From Litomosoides sigmodontis (taxonomy: Eukaryota; Nematoda; Chromadorea; Rhabditida; Onchocercidae): DNA of 64,000 nt. The notes under the pieces were generated by a model, which had not been told where the DNA came from, did not search any database, and saw only the letters and a program-made list of their open reading frames with translations. Where the stretch lies: assembly GCA_963070105.1 (NCBI GenBank), contig OY718805.1, positions 1,364,001-1,428,000 of the forward strand, read 5' to 3'. Below are positions 11,301-23,595 of this stretch, piece after piece (the stretch's first letter is position 1; each line of letters opens with the position of its first letter). The translations under genes were made by a program, and so were the position numbers.

Positions 11301-14300
11301 GAACGAATGTGTCATGTGATCATCCCATATATGAACAAATATCCATATATGACGAGAAAATACAATTTTTGATGTTAATATATTAACAACAACGAAGATT
11401 TTACGTCCTACTATTTCAAACATTTTCAAATGAAGGTAACTGACAAGAGAAAAAAATAACTGATGTCTTTAAAGGATAAGAATACTGAAAGGCACCTACA
11501 ATGTAAAACTACATTAGGCGAGGAATTGGTATGGAGATTTTCTAGCTAAACGTAGGAATAAAACATGGAGTGTCAGGGAGAAGATCAAAATGCTTCACCA
11601 GATGCATCAGTGATGTAAACGAGTAAATTGATAAAGTAAATAGATAACAAATATGTGAAATCTGTGCAACCCTCAGCCCACCGTTCATACTATATAAATC
11701 TTAAGGTACGCATGACACTGTATAATCCAGTAAGCCAAGATGTAACAAAAAGTCACACGATCATAGCAATTTATGAAAAATCATCTGAAATGCAATGAAA
11801 ATACGAAGTAACATTTCTAAATCAAACAATGGTCCAAGTTGCGTTGAGCAACAAAGTGATCCTATCATTTCATCCTGTGATTTAGTACATTATCACTTCC
11901 CTTTGTTATTTTTGCCCAGTTATATTTCACGAGCGATTTGAAATTTGATTTCAACTTCTATCTATTGGATTTTTTACTCCCTCTTTTCAAAACTTCTGAG
12001 AGCTCTGAAATCACATTTCTTATCTCTAATCATTCTAAGTGCAGTACAAGAGATCCACAGATCAACCAATTTATCAGTCATGTAAAGCTATCAAATCCCG
12101 CTATAAGCTTGCAGGTCACCATTACTGTAGTAACCACCACTTATCTGAAACTCAATACTTAGAAATCAAACTGAAAAGTTTCATTTAAGATCTGTAATTT
12201 ATCGAGCTGTAAATGCTGCCAAAAATGAAGCCATTCAACTTTTTGGTTCTCCATCTTGAAACAAGCTACACATGGCTTTTACTTACCATAGGGTCGTGGT
12301 CACCAAATATTTGACCTGATGATGTTTGTTGCTCGATAGATGAATGCGTCGCTGTTGATAAACCTTGCCGCTGTTGAACTGTTACAGCTGGTTTTGTATC
12401 ACTAACAACGCGTCCATTTCTAACAGTAAAAATATATTTTTGTAATTCGGATTTAACAGACTTAGAATGACTATGAGCATTAAACTAACTGTAATCTGAA
12501 ATTCTGAAAAAGCTAATGTAACGAACAACCTACCCAGGACTTGGGGCTGATCCAGGTGGCTTTGCGATCGAGCGATTTTTTTCCGGTATTAAACGATATT
12601 CTTCGCTCCCCTGTGCTGTAATAGGATCACTGTGATCACTCAGTACCTCATCGTCCCCTGTCCGTTTGGTATCCTGCAAAACCTTTCGAACTGAAAGCTA
12701 AGCTTAATTTGTCAGTAGATGCAATACTGCTTAATATAATTTAAAATCCTTTGGTTCACCAAAAAAAAGCGGTTAAAATCAAACGTTTTATTTGATAAAC
12801 CAATTATCTCTACTACTCATAGGCGGCCGCTGTTATTATTCAACACCATTGCAACTTACCGGTTGTACTCGGCCAATTCGCACTGTACTATCAGCCTGAT
12901 TTCCGACAGTAGATGGGTGATTCACTACCGCCACTGTTCGCTGAAAATGAAATGAAGTAATTCTATAATGGATCACTAAGAACAAATATGGAATGATAGG
13001 AAATTAGCTTATCATCAGAGAAATCAAGACTTTTAGCACCAGAAAGTTATAGAGTTAGAGTTTGTTATTCCAAATTATAGTTAGGATACCAAATGCAGTT
13101 CAACCTTCTTTATTAAACAAATCCAACAACCATGAGTACCATCTTTCTCTGTATAACACAAATCAAAGTCTCACTTCACTAACTGAATTCGACTACTTAC
13201 ACTTACTGCAGGTAATCGCACAACTCTTCCCACTGATTGATTACCAGTAAAAACGGTTCGAGTAGCGCTGATCGGCCGAACAAACGGAGAACCTATAAAA
13301 ACGGATTCTATACACACTTTATATACCACGGAAATAGTGTAAATATTGTTGCCCTTAACATAACGGATAAGAGGGCTAGGAACTCTATAATATAATGTAT
13401 ACGGAGGGAAATTCTGTGAAAAATTACGAATGCATACTTGTTGGGGCACCTCGAACATCACTTATTGTTGCACCGCCGGCCTGAAATGGTGTTAATATTC
13501 ATTAGTGGTGATTCGGTAGATTCTCAGACCCTATTCAAAGCTGAGCGTTTAAACCAGATTTGCAGATCTTAAGAACGTTGAAGACATTACGCATGGGTAA
13601 AAGACACAGACATATGTCCACCTCATTTTCCTTATCCTCTTCTCTAAACGCATAAAATTTTGTTTCCCTCAACCTTTATATATTCGCCCAATTTTAGAGC
13701 ATTCTTCAAATCATCAAATCTACGACTTGAAAAAACAGTTCCTAATCGTTAACAGCAGGAGAAATAATGTGAAAAAAATCTGAAAGTCCATCCATGAAAA
13801 CAATTATAAAGTTTACAATACAATTGGCAACAAAAAATGAGTAGCATGATTTGTACTTGTGTTGTACGAACCGCTCGATAAGCACCAGCAGAGCCTGTGC
13901 CACCAGTAACTGGTCTTAAATACTGCGTCGTACCATCACTTCGACGAATCAAAAGCAGTCTTTTCCCTATTGGTGCCTGAAATTCAGAAAAAATGCCAAT
14001 GCCTAAAAATGTTAACGAAAAGTTGCACAGCCTGAGAATTATAATTTAATGAGAAAATAGCAATTAAATTTCCGCATGCACATACGAAGAAGTTATATTT
14101 GAGATAAGAAACACAATAATTTCTCGCAAAAACGAACAAATCGATGTCTAAACCAACCGCAGGAGAACCGTGACTTGTGCCTGGAACTGATACAATTCTT
14201 CGAGTAACTGGTATCCGTAGTGATTCACGTTGATAAGTTTCAGGCCTTAACTGTGAAGTTATCGCTGATGGAGGACGAACAGATCCTACCGTACTGGTTG

Positions 14301-17300
14301 CTCTGGTTCCTTGACCTGCACGGTTCTGATACACCATTACACGACACAACGTACCATCTGATTTCTAAATTGTGCGATCCAAGTATTATAAATGAATTCT
14401 AAATTTCCAACTTTAATGTTCGAAATACCATGTGTTTAATAAATTAACAAAGCCAGAAGACTTTCAAACTGCCTCCTAAATCAAAAAGCTTCCATAGCTT
14501 TTCTATTGGGTGCTCTTTCCACTAGCGATGTTTTTCAAATGATAGAATAAAAACTAAAAAGATGAAGCTGACCTGAAACATGGTATATTTCCCTCCTCCT
14601 AGCAATTCACCTGCACGCCTAGGCATCTGTTCATGCTGACGGTGTACATTCGGATTGTGCCAATGCGCTCTATACAGACTGAAATTTCATAATCTACGGC
14701 ATATATATTACAAATTTATTTTATAAGAAAAGCCAATGTGCCAAAAAGCTGTAGACACGAGTGTCAAGCCCCAAAACCTCATAAAAATTCATACTCTCTA
14801 TTTTTTAAGTAAATATTTTATTGCAAGACGGTCAAGTGACAACTTTCTGAGGAAGAATTTCACGCCTACTGCAACGACAAACAACGACTCTCATTCACGT
14901 TCAATAATTTTGCATTTACCTTTCATCAAATTGTCTTCCTGATTTTTGTTCTAATAATCGTGGAATTTTTAGTCTCGGTTCTGAACTCGAAATCGATTTT
15001 TTAGTCTCAGCAACACTTGGCAATGTTTCGACATCAATATATTCATCATCATCATCCTCGTCATCCTCATCATCCTTTATATCATAATCGTAATCCGGCA
15101 TGCGCTTAGGCTGCGGACGATGTCTTTCAGCAGATATACGGTTAGGATGAACTATCGGGGATTCATAATGTCTTACAACTGGCGCAGAAAGTTTATTACC
15201 CACTGAAAACAGAATTCTCATGAAGTCGCGATTTCAATAATGTATTTTGTTTTTACAATATTTTTCCTTTTCTGAAAACTGTTAATTGACGATGAGTCAG
15301 ACTTGATAAAAATGTTACCAAAAAGCTGAAACCAAAGACCTGTGACAACTGATGGTGTCGCCAAACTACGTCTTGTTCGATTTTCGGCATTCTTCCAATA
15401 ATTAGCTATTTCCCAGGGTTTCAGTTCAATACCATCAATCCACCGCTCAACCACTTTTACATGATCCTTTCGTACTGCGCCATTTTCCGATCTCCCTTTA
15501 GTTGCTTTTCTTTTACGCAAAGCTGAAATGTAACCAAATAAACCATCCCGCAGAAACCGAAAATACAGCGTTCAAAAAATGATGATGGGGGATGCCACTC
15601 GACAACTTTTCGTCATGCAAATATATTATCATGTACGCTACTTCGATTAGTAATACACCATATCTTGTAATAGTGAACATCTTCCTAACACACCAGCTAA
15701 TACTGAGAAACAGTAAAGAATCAGTTCATAAAACAAAATGAAAAGAAATTCATGAAAAAACTTACTTTTCTCCAGCGATTTTGATGGATGATATGGTGCA
15801 CTTCCTAAGCTTTCACTAGCATCATCCAGATCAACATTGTCATCCAAGGGAATCAACTCCACACTAAGTTTATACTGCTCATACATACCGTCTGGTGGAT
15901 ATTCTTTATGGCCAATTACTGTTCGTACTTCATCATGATCGGCTAAATGGACCGTAACCCGAAAATCCTACAAAAGACATTGCTTGGGCAAGGCACTTCC
16001 GAAAGATTAAAAGATCCATCTACAAATATTGTAGAAATATAATTAATTGAATCGTTTTGTTGAAGACGATAATGAAATCTAACTTTAGAGCATGTAACAC
16101 CTAATGGTATTATTCTTGCCAATTCTCACTGTGCAACGTTAAAGGTATAACATAAGGTTTTCTAATTTTGGCTAAAAAGAAATTGGTAAGAAACTTCATC
16201 TGGCTCGCGGTGCATGTCAGCCCATCGAATGCATGCATAGAGTACTCGAAGGTGGAGTGCAATGGAATGATACGATTGAGCGCGTAACACCAAGTATCTG
16301 TAGTACGAAAAATTGATATATGTGTACACATACAGTAATCCCATATTGATTATAGAAGTTCTAAATATAAAAAACTACCACTATGGATAATGAAAAAATT
16401 AATGAACCTCCAGCAGTTATCAAAAAGCGGACGCTGACAAGGATAATTCCATACTTGAATGTTACTTTTGGCCATACGATGGAAACCAGGAGCGAGATAA
16501 TTCAAATTTACTCCTCCCTGGCGAGCCAAGCGTTTTAAGGCTCTGAAAAATTATTAAGAATTACTTCAGTTTTGCAGAATTATGAATCAGCTTAGTAATA
16601 GCTTTAAGAAAATAGAGGTATAAAAATTTTTTCCAACCTATATCAAAAAAATGCTGATACCCAAGTAGGAGCACTAATTCCGTCAGAAGAAGGAAAATCA
16701 TTATGCTCATAAAAAAATGAAAATATTTTCCAACACAATAAAGAAACCTTTGTGGCAAGACTAATAAACTCTGTTCACCAGTACGTCTGACTCGATAATC
16801 AAATGGGACTGGAAGCGGAAACGGTTTATTCATCTCCAGTGCTTTCACATCCTTCCCGTTTTCTTGCCGAGATTGCAAAGACGTAGGCCGTGCATGCACA
16901 ACACCACTTGTGGTTCTTCCCACTATAATTATATATATGAAAAAATGTGCAAAACTGATCGGTTAGTCCTCTCCATTTTTTCGCTCTGCTCAATGTAAAC
17001 AAAAAGTTAAGGATAAAAATCTGAGAAAAAGTTAAAATTAAATCACAGCTTACTAGACTGTAATACAGCTTGACGACATGCGAGACTATAACAACCTTGA
17101 ACACTGTCATTTTCTGAGGTAATCGGTACCGGCATCATACCAATCCTACATGTAGGAGAGTAACATTTCTTCAAAAGCTCCACCTGCCACTTCCTGAAAT
17201 TTGAATTGTTGAATGCTTTAGGACATATTTCATTACCTTCCAGTGAACGACGAATAAAGCGATCTGAACAGAGTTTATCACAAGGAAAACTTACCGTTGT

Positions 17301-18412
17301 TCGCATTCCAGTTCCGCAGTTCTCCACTCATTTAAACGTGAAACAAATTCCTCTAGACGAATTGCTTTCTTATTTGCAGGTGAGGTAGGCTAAAGGTTTC
17401 GAGTCATATAATTTTGAGACAGATCACCAAGCTCTCACTATTACAAAAAAATAAACTCATTCCGTACTGCTTATTTTAGCACTGACTCATAATGGTTTAA
17501 TATTAATTTCCTTACAGCAGCAGAAAATTCTTTATTAACGATCTATAACGTCATTGCTAGTTTAAAAAACTCGAATAAATAACTAGAATTCATCGAGCAT
17601 TATAAAAAAAATATACTTCTAAATTTCCTCCAATATCTGGCTTTTTCGCTTGTGGAATGAATGTTCGATGAAATGTTTTAGATTTCCACAGCCAACCACC
17701 AAGAGCACCGCGACCATTCACTCGATAACCTTCGTCATTCTGCCGCCATAAAGTTCTTTTAAGTACTGAACCAACCTTAAGGTGCTTCACCCAAATTACC
17801 TCATCATCATCTGGTTCTGCTGCCCAAAGGTCCTGAAAAAACTTACTTCCCACTTTTCTCTTAGTTGCTCGAACATAATGAATAAATCATTCATATTCCT
17901 TTCATCCTACTATCCCCAAATTTTTAGTGGAGATCATTCCCTACAGATAATTACTATTTTCATAAAAAACGATACTACAATACAATGTGGTTAGGGATAA
18001 GTGCATCAAACAATGTATATCGTTAATAACTAAAATAACCTTGAAAGGGTTCAAAACATTACTTTTTCTTGCTTTTTTTTCTTTGTCTCGTGACGCTGAC
18101 GTCGTTCACGATCCTCCACCGTTATACGTATTAGCCGAGTGTGCCCTAGTGTATTCCACCATACACTATGAAGAACTGGACGTCGGATGGCACACTCAAA
18201 GCGCAATAACAAGTCCTTCAGCAATTCAACTGTTGGTGGAGCGTTAAGTCCCTTCAAAAAAATTACAGACGAAATTGATATGTATACATAATATGAATGA
18301 ATAGTTGCACAAAATACAATGGAAAGTGACATCAAGCAACACACTGCGATAGAGAGATGCTCAAATTAATTTAAACCCAAATGTCTTAGTCTTGTTCTGC
18401 TACTTTTCAATT

Positions 18413-18493
<81 letters not shown>

Positions 18494-21400
18494 CCTCTTT
18501 GCTTTCTGAAATAACAAAATAACAGCCTAAATGTAACAGAAATCACTGACGGCTCTTCCGAACGAATTACCTTCTTGAAATAGTCTAAACCGTCACGTTT
18601 CCATAAACGGTGCATTAAAACAGACGGTATTTTCTGAGCAAAGCTTTCCATAGAACTTTGTATTATCTTTCCAATCTGAGTTGGTGTCCCAGAGAGAGTA
18701 CGTCCTTTTGTTACTGTCCACTGAAATTTCGTAATTCATTTCTTTCATTTTTGTCGAATAAATCTTTTACTACAGTAAAAATATTTTCACTACCACATTC
18801 ATTACCACGTCACATAAAATGCAAATCACCTCGAATTCCCCTTCGTCCATTAGCGAAAACCTTCCTGACATGTACTTTTTCTTATCTCTTTCTTTAGCTC
18901 TTTGAATGGGATTTTTGGCATACTCATTCATGCTATACTGATTAATGTAACGTGATAAGGTATCTCCTTCTCCAAGTCTGAATCCAAGATCTACACGATG
19001 GTCTTCCTCAGTACCCCCGTTGATTGCAATCGGATTGATACTTGTTTCGATTATTTCTTTTTTCGTAATCACTTCATGAGCTGAAAACAAATTTTGTGGG
19101 TAAAATCAACTATCGATTCTTCTCACTAAGAGGATCAGAATAGAATAGCACACGCTTACTTTGCATGCCAGCTGTCCAAAACGTATCCTTCAAGCAGTTC
19201 CCTGTGAATCCCAATAATTCTTCTGCTTTGTAGAGTAAGAGATACTTGCTCACTTCAATATGTTTCGAGGAACCAATTGTAACCACGACCCGCTCATCAG
19301 CACTTTCTCGCAGTTGACTAAACAATGGTCTTGCCAAAATATCACCCATTCTCACAACTGAAAAGAGAAAAACATCCCCATCCTGACGACTAAAAAAGAT
19401 CACTTGTTTTTAAATTCAACTCGATTCTTTTAAATCTAATTCATCATTCCACTAACAACCCCTACAGACATCATGTGATTATTTTGAACTAACCGTTATC
19501 AGCATGTAAATACAAGTCAGTTTTATTTCGAGTTCTTGCGCTTCGCCCGTAATCAGTAGTTAGCTGTAGAGTCATCCGCATGTTTTGCTCAATGAGAGGA
19601 AGGAGATCCATAAAAACGGCCGCCAGACGTTTTTCATACTCATTCACAGAAAACATATTCAGTAAGAAATAGAGTTGAGGAAGGGTGCTGTAGTAATGAA
19701 CAGATGCGTCGGTATCGTCCTGCACAAATATGCGCCTCACTATGAACCAATAAATACGACCGTGACGATCCCGACCCAAAGGTTTAAAACGCATTGGCAT
19801 ACGCGATGACCTGCAGCCTGGGACCTGACAGTCTGTCACGCCACGTACCTAAAATATTAATATTAATGGGGCAACTAGTAATCAACGTTGTATCCTTTTT
19901 GCTAGCGATGCGACTCTTAGGAGTTATCCTATTTTATACAAACAAAAAAATTGGAATTCGTTCTACCTTATGTAATTCGCACACTTGACACAACCACTTT
20001 CCATCAGGTACATCGGCCAAACCAGTGCATGACAGGTGATAGCATGCTTCACAACCGTCACAGAGTAAAACATCTCCTGGTTTTCCACATTCCCGGCAGT
20101 GCTCATCTACTGTTAACTTTCCTTCATTTCTAATAATATTTCGGTATTCGTTAGTTTGAAAGAAACGATCGCAAAGCCATGAAAGAACTATAAGTCTCTT
20201 TTCCACATCAACGAATGGATAATTTCCACTCACTGCTTCAAGAACTTTCGAGGGGAAACGCTGTGGATCGCTTTCCAAATACTGACGAAGTACCTGAACC
20301 AAACAAATAGATGTACATTTAATATCCAAATTTGAACGCTTAAGTTTTTAGTTCATCAGTCAAGAATGAATTTACTTCTTCCAAATTGAATCTTATTCTA
20401 TCACTAAACACCAAAAAAATTGGCAAATTCTCATTTTTCTATATAGATAGCCTTCCTTACAAAACATTTGTTTTTTCTGCACCTACCTCAGCATATGTCA
20501 TTGGTTCAAGCAGTTGAAGCATGATGTTGAAACTATTATTTGTATCCTGAACCGAAAGGATGATTTGCTCATCATCATCGTCTTTTAATGACAGCTTCAG
20601 AAGTGCAATATGTATTTCAGCTAAGAGGTTTGTTTGACTTTCACTATTTAGAGCGGCGCAAAAGTCTTCAAAAAGAAATGGAGAAAGTCGAATTGCTTGG
20701 TAGTACCAACGACATGTTTCATAAACCTGCAAAGTTGCTTCACATGCAAAAAACGATTCAGAAACAAATTTGAATCAAAAACAAATTTGCTTAATTATCA
20801 GTTCATAGAAATGTTCTTCGGATAGTGAAACGAATTATTCCAAAACCACCCTAGTACTTGCAACTTGACAGCTTTGCTTTTTCGAAATGATTCAGTACCT
20901 CAAGAGCGTCAAACAAATATTTTTCATTGATCAATAAGTCTTCACTTCCTTTCGGTAATTTCAAAATTGGTAGCTGCTCTGCAGGAATTTCAAGCCATGG
21001 ACATTCTGCAAAAATTTATTTTATAAAAGAAATATAGGAAACGAATGAGAGCTGAGAACTGCATTGCCGTAAATAAAAAGCCAATAGATCGTGAGTTAAT
21101 TAATTAGCACTATGTAGCTCAAAACACACCAACAGATTCATCGGTTTCATAAAGCAATGCACCAGGTGTTGGAACTCGACTCGCTACCGATGACGTTTCT
21201 TCTATCTCTTCATCCTCTACGTCTTCGAAATCCATTGTCGTAGAGTCTTCAAAGGATACTGGTTGCAAAAAAAGTTTCAAAGCAATGTAGACAAATATAG
21301 AAAAACAGTTATAAGGCTGAAATAATTTGGTACTACAGTGTCCTTACAATTAATTAAATAATCTAAGATTAGTGCTCTTGTCAACTGTATTTTTCAGACA

Positions 21401-22148
21401 AAATGACGAAATGAAATTCCAACACAACAGCTAACTTTTTCGGGCAATAGAAGTATCACTATCAAAATCCGATGAGTCGGTGTAGTAGTCAGGCCTATCA
21501 TACTCTTCATCGCTCTCATCCCATGCCTCTCGACTTCTGAATACAATCAAGGTTTAAGCGTAATGTTATCTAAGTTCATATAATGTAGACGTCTCAAAAG
21601 CAGCTTTTTAGCAAACCAAATCATTTAGTAGCTGCTGATCGGTAGCTCAGTTTCGCATACGCGCAGCTCTGTATTTTACTTTTACGTAGGTGTTTTAATA
21701 TTTGAAACTGCCTGACATTACAAAAATTTCGTTCAGAATTTTGGTACTAAATTTTACAAATTTTAGAAAAGTAAAGGACAGACAAAACATGAAAATGAGC
21801 GAAAACAACCTACGACTGGTCAAACTGATTCCGTTACTTTTATAGACAATGATAACTGCAAAAATGAGAAAAACAATCGTCTCAAAAAAACTGAATCAGT
21901 ATTGCAGCCATATAGCCACCATGTTGGAAAAACTCAGTACCACCCGATAGCTGAAGAGATTTCGGACTTATTCGAACTATACGGAAGTATTACTCCTTCG
22001 GTTTTGGAGCTTTCGCGGATTTTGATTTTGTCAAACTAGCAGTCTGTTTTGAACGTCTTCCATTACGACCAGAGCACGCTGGCGACGCCTTAGCCACCGC
22101 CTTTCCAGTTGAAACTCGACCGCGAGCCCGAGGCCGTCCACGAGGCAT
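5313..22148 (-). CDS. nurf-1: NURF chromatin-remodelling subunit (BPTF/NURF301 orthologue)
   Basis: Largest subunit of the ISWI-containing NURF remodeller; in the nucleus it tethers the complex to H3K4me3 and acetylated histones. 41 exons, all phases consistent, 2189 aa: 22148-21994, 21536-21436, 21258-21130, 21005-20899, 20726-20487, 20293-19967, 19848-19494, 19357-19160, 19080-18830, 18720-18571, 18251-18063, 17832-17617, 17389-17295, 17193-17054, 16922-16748, 16542-16408, 16297-16195, 15967-15766, 15522-15340, 15202-14920, 14678-14573, 14364-14158, 13976-13857, 13480-13438, 13292-13207, 12940-12860, 12673-12534, 12419-12287, 11027-10954, 10773-10712, 9543-9362, 9119-8995, 8829-8657, 8398-8277, 8182-7997, 7582-7362, 7163-7031, 6570-6464, 6302-6019, 5835-5621, 5348-5313. 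Domains: basic N-terminus (MPRGRPRARGRVS), acidic stretch, DDT about 150-215, PHD1 310-349 (CRECGKPGDVLLCDGCEACY), WHIM motif PLGRDRHGRIYW near 375, PHD2 1921-1967, PHD3 1979-2044 with cage-type residues in YDDSQFYVGCDGCEGWFH, bromodomain about 2062-2170 with PMD at 2105-2107 and the acetyl-lysine Asn at about 2141. The middle is Gln/Ser/Arg-rich. The last two joins allow an alternative end (see findings). Confidence 0.97.
18416..18492. repeat. (TA)n microsatellite in a nurf-1 intron
   Basis: About 77 bases of uninterrupted TA dinucleotides lie within the intron between nurf-1 coding exons 18720-18571 and 18251-18063. Confidence 0.98.
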
Positions 22149-23595
22149 TTCGCTTCAGTTCGTAAAGACTCCTTTACGATTTCTCCGAAATTGTTGAACG
22201 AATAATGCCTGTATATCACGTAAAATGCTGAAATAATGTAGGCTGGAATTATGTGAAAAGCATTCGGAGTGGACACAGACTTCACGACATCACTAGCAAT
22301 GGTCTTACGTGGACGTTTGGTATCGCCACGTATGCCATAGCTTTGTGCGTCCTCTGTGCAACAACCGATTTCCCACACTTGGAAAGTAACTATGAATGGG
22401 TGAAGAGGGGCTGGGGTTACTCAATAATGAAGGGGACTGTGAGTACTAAATCTGTCCCACTCCGTTCTTTTCTCTATAATACGGAATTTTCAAAAAGGTG
22501 CCACAGAACTGTAGCACAAGTGTATAATAAAATTGCGAGCATATGGTATGGTATGACTGTAACAGTGGATGAAGGGATGTGTGCAGATAGACATGGCATA
22601 GTTCGGAGATCATATTTGTTCTTCCAGGTGCAAATGCATGCACGCGTGCAAAACACTGTAACCTAATAACATATAGGAGATATTTCGTTCTAAATATTCG
22701 GGTTCGATAGGTTATATGGGTGGGTTTAAACTTTGGTGGTAGTCGGAAAATCTCGGGAAGGCTTTGGATGGAAATTATAAAAGGCGAACCGGGTGATCGA
22801 TTTGGGAAAGATGTCTCCATCGCCCGTACCCAGCACACACACGCACAACACTCGGAATGCTCTCTGGCCGACTGTGCACATTTCGAAACCGCACGGAGCA
22901 CTCAAACTAATCGATATATGTATGCATGTATGTATGTCTTATGCGTGCAGTGCGTACGCGCTCACACAGCGCAATTTCACCGTGAAAAATTTTCACGCAC
23001 ACGCCATGATTCCATACCAGGCCACCCAGAATCTATTTTACGGCACAGTCCAAATCCCGAACATTGAAACAATCCCACCCCATCGGCATCTACGCAAAAA
23101 CTCTGCTAGGATTACGGTGATTTTCGTTGTGAGACCGTAGTAGAGTTAAATTGTGGCGCTGATTTTAAATGCAAATTTTTTTCTCAGTGAATTTTGGTGT
23201 TTATTCCATTTGCGGAATAATTCAGAATCTGGGTACTTAAATCGGGAGGGGCGAGTGTAAAATTTAATCAGGTAGATGTTTGAAACGTCTCGCAACCATT
23301 TTTCGAATCACATAGGCGATCCGAAAAATGGTTGCTGTGCCATGTATTCCGGTTTCATGGTGTCTTGAAGCACTGTTTAAATTAGTTTTGAATTCCACTA
23401 ACTTCTATCACTCCCAGGAGTAACTTAGCTTCATTTTGAAGTAATATAAAAGTTTTTTCGGCCATTACAATCAAGCGAATCGAGTAGAGTTGGAAGCCAC
23501 CGAAACGAAACCTTTTCCCTTAGTTAATTTGTGATTGACTGTTTAGTGGAAAGCGATATGTTTTATTTTGTAATAGTTTTTGAAGGAATATTGGT
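22149..23595. promoter_or_regulatory. Divergent 5' region of nurf-1 and the coiled-coil gene
   Basis: 1.45 kb lies between two start codons facing apart. The part from about 22250 to 23120 is visibly richer in G, C and CpG than its surroundings, as expected of a promoter-proximal zone. It contains short CA and TATG-like runs near 22830 and 22920. Open frames here (22253-22666 plus; 22446-22901 minus) are long for the region but look like by-products of the composition, with no splice context or recognisable protein. A perfect foldback at 23292-23335 is listed separately. Confidence 0.55.
23292..23335. repeat. Perfect 14-bp inverted repeat (hairpin)
   Basis: The arms gcaaccatttttcg (23292-23305) and cgaaaaatggttgc (23322-23335) are exact reverse complements separated by 16 bases. 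The element sits about 260 bases upstream of the coiled-coil gene's ATG. Confidence 0.9.

Noticed and set aside
21636..21680. tRNA-like A-box sequence (ggtagctcagttt)
   Set aside because: It is in a nurf-1 intron, with no B-box or cloverleaf pairing downstream.
22253..22901. Long open frames on both strands in the nurf-1 upstream region (137 and 151 codons)
   Set aside because: They overlap each other, have no splice or start context and no recognisable protein; the GC-richer composition explains their length.
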